Shown: positions 59,149 to 64,000 of the stretch, in pieces
Layout: each line of letters starts with the position of its first letter
How positions within the stretch are numbered: the stretch's first letter is position 1
Origin: Marichromatium purpuratum 984
Lineage (GTDB): Bacteria; Pseudomonadota; Gammaproteobacteria; Chromatiales; Chromatiaceae
Direction of reading: 5' to 3'
Assembly: GCF_000224005.2 (NCBI RefSeq)
Contig: NZ_CP007031.1
Span: 1,227,501 to 1,291,500, forward strand
DNA length: 64,000 nt
Translations under genes and position numbers: made by a program
The notes under the pieces: generated by a model
The model's database searches: none
What the model was told of the DNA's origin: nothing
The model's input: the letters and a program-made list of their open reading frames with translations, nothing else

Positions 59149-60413
59149 CCGTTGGCGAGCGCGGTGGCCGATGGCTGTTGCTCCTGCAGCGCCTGCCGCA
59201 CCGCCGTGAGCAGTTCCCCAGAGCGCCTGATCCAGTCTTCGAGCCGGCTCGATCGCTCGTCGGCGCGGCGCAGTGTTTCCAGTCGCAATCGTCGCAGCCT
59301 GAACAGCGCCTCGCGCAGCAGCAGCTCCTGTTCGAGCCGTATCTGCTGATCGTCGCCGAGTAGTTCGGGGTCCGTCCCCATGGCATCGGGGGCGAGGCCC
59401 GTGCGCACCAGCATCAGCCTGATCTCCGCCAACCCGAGATTGAGCAGTCGATCGCCGGCATCCGGTGGCTCGATGACCTCCCAGAGCGTATCGAGCGCGC
59501 TGAGCAGTCGTTCGGTCTCGAGGCGCGGCGACGGTGCCGGCAGCCACTCCACGCGTTCGCGCATCCCCTCGATCAGCTGCCCGATCAGGGCGCGATCGAA
59601 ACCCGCGTCCTGGGTCTTGGCGATGGTGAGCAGCTCGTGCGCCCCCAGCCGCTGACTGGTGGAGACGATGAACTCGGTGAAGGCGAGCAGGATGCCGAGT
59701 CGGCTGAGGTCCTTGCCGCGTCGGCCATGGGGGTAGCCGCTGCCGTCGAGGCGTTCGTGGTGTTCGAGCACCGCGCGCGCGATCCGTCCGCGGGTCTGTG
59801 GCTCGCCCTCGAGGATCAGCGCGCCGATCCGTGGGTGGGCATAGAACTGACTCCAGTGCTCGGGGTGCAGGGGCTGCGAGGGAGCCAGCGAGGCGGCCTC
59901 GAGATGGAGGATGCCGATGTCGTGACAGAGCGCGGCCAACGCCAGACGCTCCTGGTCGCGAGGCTCCAGGGCACGCGCGCTGGCCAGCGCATCGGCCGCG
60001 AGCAGGGTGGCGACCCCATGCTCAAACAGCGCCGGGTTGAGGTGACGGGCAACGGCGAGCTTGTTGCCGAGCACGCCGGGTGGATCGATCCGCGCGGCGG
60101 TGCGGCGCGGGTCGTGGTGCGGCCCGCCGAGACAGGCGATCAGTGCCGCCAGAGTCGGGTCCCGATCGAGCAGGCGCGCGATGGTCTCGAGCAAGGTGGT
60201 GCGATCGACCCGCTCGGCGAGGCGAGTGGTTCGGTCGATCGGTTCGAGCAGCTTGTGGCGCAGCAATCGCTCCAGCACCGAGCGATTGATCCGCGCGCCA
60301 CGGGCCAGCAACTTGCTGCCATTGGCCGCGCGGATATCGGCGCTGGCGGCGATCGGCTGTGTGTCACCGAGGGTGGTGAGACGACGGATATAGACCGACT
60401 CGTCGAGCGTCAT
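59145..60413 (-). CDS. HD-GYP domain protein, probable c-di-GMP phosphodiesterase
   Basis: The protein has 422 residues. Residues 170-310 hold the HD-GYP core: CHDIGILHLEAA, then VLEHHERLDGSGYPHGRRGK and the following GILLAFTEFIV. HD-GYP enzymes hydrolyse c-di-GMP. The N-terminal 100 residues (a possible DUF3391-like region) and the C-terminal coiled helices have no known partner domain. It overlaps the end of the Cys-rich protein gene convergently by 4 nt. ATG 60413 is chosen as start. It lies 252 bp from the CRISPR array. Confidence 0.82.
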   Translation of the reverse strand: MTLDESVYIRRLTTLGDTQPIAASADIRAANGSKLLARGARINRSVLERLLRHKLLEPIDRTTRLAERVDRTTLLETIARLLDRDPTLAALIACLGGPHHDPRRTAARIDPPGVLGNKLAVARHLNPALFEHGVATLLAADALASARALEPRDQERLALAALCHDIGILHLEAASLAPSQPLHPEHWSQFYAHPRIGALILEGEPQTRGRIARAVLEHHERLDGSGYPHGRRGKDLSRLGILLAFTEFIVSTSQRLGAHELLTIAKTQDAGFDRALIGQLIEGMRERVEWLPAPSPRLETERLLSALDTLWEVIEPPDAGDRLLNLGLAEIRLMLVRTGLAPDAMGTDPELLGDDQQIRLEQELLLREALFRLRRLRLETLRRADERSSRLEDWIRRSGELLTAVRQALQEQQPSATALANG

Positions 60414-60665
60414 CGCGAGCCGTCCGGCAGACGGTGAGCGGCGTGGGGCACTGATTGAACATCCATGTTGCAGCATTGCGTGCGGCCCCGATCCGGGCCG
60501 TGTCAACACGCGAGCGGGCACCGCCTGGGATGGTGCTCCATACCCCATCCTAACACCAGATGTTGATCTGGTGCGTCTCCAGCGCCACGCCGCTGGGTGA
60601 GGTCTGTCGGCTCTCATAGGGGGTGTCGTCCATGCCAGACATCCCCAAGATCTGCTTAGAGGCTG

Positions 60666-63600
60666 CTCGTTATCCCTTGAGGGGATTCGTAACGCATCTA
60701 TCACGCAATGGAAAAGACTCGCGACCTATCTCATAATCCTTTGTCGGGATTCGTAACAGGATCTGGGGATCTCCCAGTGTTAGACCCGGCAGCCTCATAA
60801 CCCCTTATAGAGATTCGTAACCTGCACCAGCTGGCGGTGGCCGGCCTCGGTGAGCACCTCATAACCCCTTATAGGGATTCGTAACCCGATGGCCGTGGAG
60901 CAGGCCCTCAACCTCCCGATACTCATAACCCCTTGTAGGGATTCGTAACCCGCCTGGAGGAGCGATGCAGCGGGGTGGCGGGTGGTCTCATAACCCCTTA
61001 TAGGGATTCGTAACGCTGGGAGCGCCACGCTTAGGCGGCGCTTGCGCTAGCTCATAACCCCTTATAGGGATTCGTAACCAGGACGGCGTTCGCGGCAACC
61101 GTCAGCTCATCGACTTCATAACCCCTCATAGGGATTCGTAACGTATCCGTTGGGCGTGCATCACGGCATCCCATTCGACTCATAACCCCTTATAGGGATT
61201 CGTAACCAAGGAGATCTACGCATTCCCCGCCCAGGGCGGCGGCTCATAACTCCTTATAGGGATTCGTAACATTGCCGCACGCCGTGTCAATCGATCCTCG
61301 ATCGCTCTCATAACCCCTTATAGGGATTCGTAACCAGCCATACCCGCGCCCCGTACTTCTTCGGGTCATACTCATAACCCCTTATAGGGATTCGTAACTA
61401 CATAGATCCGTCGGCATGTCTGAGTGTCCGACTTCTCATAACCCCTTATAGGGATTCGTAACGATCCACGACATGCGCCACACGTGTGCCGCATGGCTCT
61501 CATAACCCCTTATAGGGATTCGTAACGAGCCCCGGGCTGTGTGGTGGTGAACTGCTCGACGACTCATAACCCCTTATAGGGACTCGTAACCGGCGAGCTC
61601 GTGCTGACGCGCGAGGCCGACCTCGACTCATAACCCCTTATAGGGATTCGTAACGGCGCTACCCGGCATCCCCGATCAGGTCATCGAGATCTCATAACCC
61701 CTTATAGGGATTCGTAACGTCTATTGCGCTCTTCATCGCTTATCTCCTCACCGACTCATAACCCCTTATAGGGATTCGTAACGGCCTGATCGGCGGCGTA
61801 CTGGTACTGCTGCAAAGCCTCATAACCCCTTATAGGGATTCGTAACGGCTGCATCTGCATTCACCGAGCAACAGTCCGCGTGCTCATAACCCCTTATAGG
61901 GATTCGTAACCCCTCGACGAGGGGGCTGGTGGTCCGACGACATGAGCTCATAACCCCTTATAGGGATTCGTAACGGGCCGGGTGTTTGGCGTCAGCACTT
62001 TGAACGGCGACTCATAACCCCTTATAGGGATTCGTAACCCAGTTCAAATCCTATATGCAGGCGTTCGTGGGCGACTCATAACCCCTTATAGGGATTCGTA
62101 ACGAGGTCTGCGGGGTGGTGGCCATCGACTCGGGCCAGCTCATAACCCCTTATAGGGATTCGTAACGAGCGCCGGCACACCGAAAGAGGGCGCGGAGATC
62201 TCCTCATAACCCCTTATAGGGATTCGTAACGTCGTTGGAGCGGGCGCAGGACCGGTACTTCGCTGCCTCATAACCCCTTATAGGGATTCGTAACGGTCGG
62301 GCGGGCCTTCCAGACCACCAGCGACTTCCCCTCATAACCCCTTATAGGGATTCGTAACATATTTCGCCGCGTCGCCAGATGCAGCCGCGCGAGGTCTCAT
62401 AACCCCTTATAGGGATTCGTAACCACAACAAAAAAGCGGAATCTGACACTATGGAAAATCTCATAACCCCTTATAGGGATTCGTAACTCGGTGTTTCCGT
62501 TGGCGATGCTGCAGCCCTGCATCTCATAACCCCTTATAGGGATTCGTAACCTGCGGCGGGTTTGTCAAGAGCAATGAGCCCGGTCTCTCATAACCCCTTA
62601 TAGGGATTCGTAACCCTGGCCATCGCCGCCTATGTGCTCGAGCACGGTCTCTCATAACCCCTTATAGGGATTCGTAACTTCGGATGAGACGCCATGAGTG
62701 CGTTTGTCGGCGGCCTCATAACCCCTTATAGGGATTCGTAACGGATGAGGACGTGGATCTGGACCTGATCGGGTATCTCTCATAACCCCTTATAGGGATT
62801 CGTAACTGGCCTCCAACACGGCCGCGAGATCACCATCTCGGTCTCATAACCCCTTATAGGGATTCGTAACGGCCTTGAAGAGATCCTTGATGACCGCGGC
62901 AATCGCCTCATAACCCCTTATAGGGATTCGTAACCTATCTCGAGTTGCAGGACCGGCCCGACATCGCCGGCTCATAACCCCTTATAGGGATTCGTAACGT
63001 GACGGGGCCGCTTGGGTCAAGCCTCGGCGCGTGGCTCATAACCCCTTATAGGGATTCGTAACGGACGTCGCATTGCGTTCTCTGTGCCCGCCGTGGCTCT
63101 CATAACCCCTTATAGGGATTCGTAACTACCAACAAAGCGGCGTGAGCCGCAACTACTTATTGACTCATAACCCCTTATAGGGATTCGTAACCCGTCTCGC
63201 CCTTGTGCAGCAGATTGATGATGTACTCTCATAACCCCTTATAGGGATTCGTAACGAGTGGGAGATCGATGCTCAGTTGGCGTCTGAGTGTCTCATAACC
63301 CCTTATAGGGATTCGTAACCCGACCCCGGGCGCGCTGCTCCTCACGAGTGCCCTGCTCATAACCCCTTATAGGGATTCGTAACTCGGCGGCCGAGTCGGC
63401 GCGGGCTTCGGGCGCGTGCGTCATTCTCATAACCCCTTATAGGGATTCGTAACACCCGTGCCGCTGACCGCCAGCGCCGAGGCGCCGGTCTCATAACCCC
63501 TTATAGGGATTCGTAACCGGGTGACATCGGCCCGCACATGGAGCGGATCCATTCTCATAACCCCTTATAGGGATTCGTAACCCGTGGAGGGCAATCCGGC

Positions 63601-63965
63601 GGCTATCTGTCGCGCTGCTCATAACCCCTTATAGGGATTCGTAACGGGCCGCATTGTGACAGGGCAATGCGGATCTGGTCACTCATAACCCCTTATAGGG
63701 ATTCGTAACCCGAGCCTGAGCCACCCAAGGCGCCGCGCATGGAGTCTCATAACCCCTTATAGGGATTCGTAACCCTACGTGATTTGTGTGTCGCAACTCA
63801 AATCCTAGGCTCATAACCCCTTATAGGGATTCGTAACCGATGCAGATGATCGCTTTGCCCGCTACGCTGAGCGCTCATAACCCCTTATAGGGATTCGTAA
63901 CTGCGAGCATGTTTTGCTCCTCGGCTATGCCGGTGGCCTCATAACCCCTTATAGGGATTCGTAAC
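60666..63965. CRISPR. CRISPR array, at least 52 repeats, 28-nt repeat
   Basis: Fifty-two repeats occur at a period of 63-65 bp (28-nt repeat, spacers of about 36 nt), starting at 60666 and ending with a repeat at 63938-63965. The array, or its leader, reaches the window edge. The plus-strand repeat starts CTCATAACCC, has a central partial palindrome CCCTTATAGGG, and ends ATTCGTAAC. Repeats at 60666 and 60730 are degenerate and 60794, 60922 and 61115 have mismatches, while nearly all others are identical. This places the leader probably to the right, with transcription on the minus strand. No cas gene lies in the window; subtype is undetermined. Confidence 0.97.
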
Positions 63966-64000
63966 CCGCCGCGGCGTTGCAACCGCGCGGCGGTCCGCCG

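Noticed and set aside
60414-60665. CRISPR leader at the left end of the array
   Set aside because: The adjoining repeats are the degenerate ones, which mark the leader-distal end, and the stretch is not AT-rich.
60666-63965. Spacers matching the prophage in this window
   Set aside because: Comparison by eye of many spacers with the phage genes found no match; an alignment search is needed to settle it.

Overview
The window is high-GC DNA from a phototrophic gammaproteobacterium, most likely a purple sulfur bacterium of the Chromatiaceae. The main evidence is an oxygen-independent Mg-protoporphyrin monomethyl ester cyclase (bchE) beside cobalamin genes, plus RND, FUSC and QueH housekeeping genes of gammaproteobacterial type. 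The genus cannot be fixed from the sequence alone.

Positions 1-24136 look like an integrated element. It opens with a three-gene cassette of unknown role (TIGR04255-type protein, HTH protein, unknown protein). Next come antirepressor-type genes: one intact ORF6N gene and one start-less KilA-N/ORF6N chimera between 20-bp direct repeats. Small membrane or secreted cargo genes follow, one resembling a superinfection immunity protein. The rest, 7093-23911, is a late module of a lambda-like siphovirus: ClpP-type protease with built-in scaffold, decoration protein, capsid, joining proteins, a small glycyl-radical-like protein, holin, endolysin, tail tube, tape measure, and large tail-tip proteins including a beta-propeller. 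No integrase, terminase or portal lies in the window. The element ends at a 50-nt 3' fragment of a tRNA-Pro(GGG) gene with its terminator, the usual mark of insertion into a tRNA gene.

Positions 24459-34740 form a conflict-system island. A darT toxin is reduced to its last codons while its antitoxin darG is intact. Next is an operon of a trypco2-like protein, a trypsin-like protease, a MoxR-type AAA ATPase and a 1194-residue protein with two formylglycine-generating-enzyme/C-type-lectin (FGE) domains. A separate third FGE gene follows. All three FGE domains end in a 69-nt segment that varies almost only at first and second codon positions, between nearly invariant flanks. That is the pattern made by a diversity-generating retroelement (DGR). 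A broken gene resembling a DGR accessory protein lies between the FGE genes, but no reverse transcriptase or template repeat is visible. A BrnT/BrnA toxin-antitoxin pair closes the island.

Positions 34933-52506 are chromosomal: a hydroxyacid dehydrogenase, a five-gene MarR-controlled operon with two complete RND adaptor/permease pairs, a second MarR gene with an AaeX/AaeA/AaeB-like aromatic-acid efflux operon, queH, and a divergent MerR regulator/heavy-metal P-type ATPase pair. From 52507 to 53290 there is a repeat-rich intergenic stretch. Then come a 46-residue membrane protein, a periplasmic DsrE-like protein, cobF, bchE, cobQ, a Cys-rich cobalamin-linked protein and an HD-GYP protein. The cobalamin genes flank bchE, whose enzyme needs cobalamin.

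The right end (60666 onward) is a CRISPR array of at least 52 repeats. It runs to the edge of the window and has no cas genes in view. Its degenerate repeats cluster at the left, so the leader is probably to the right.
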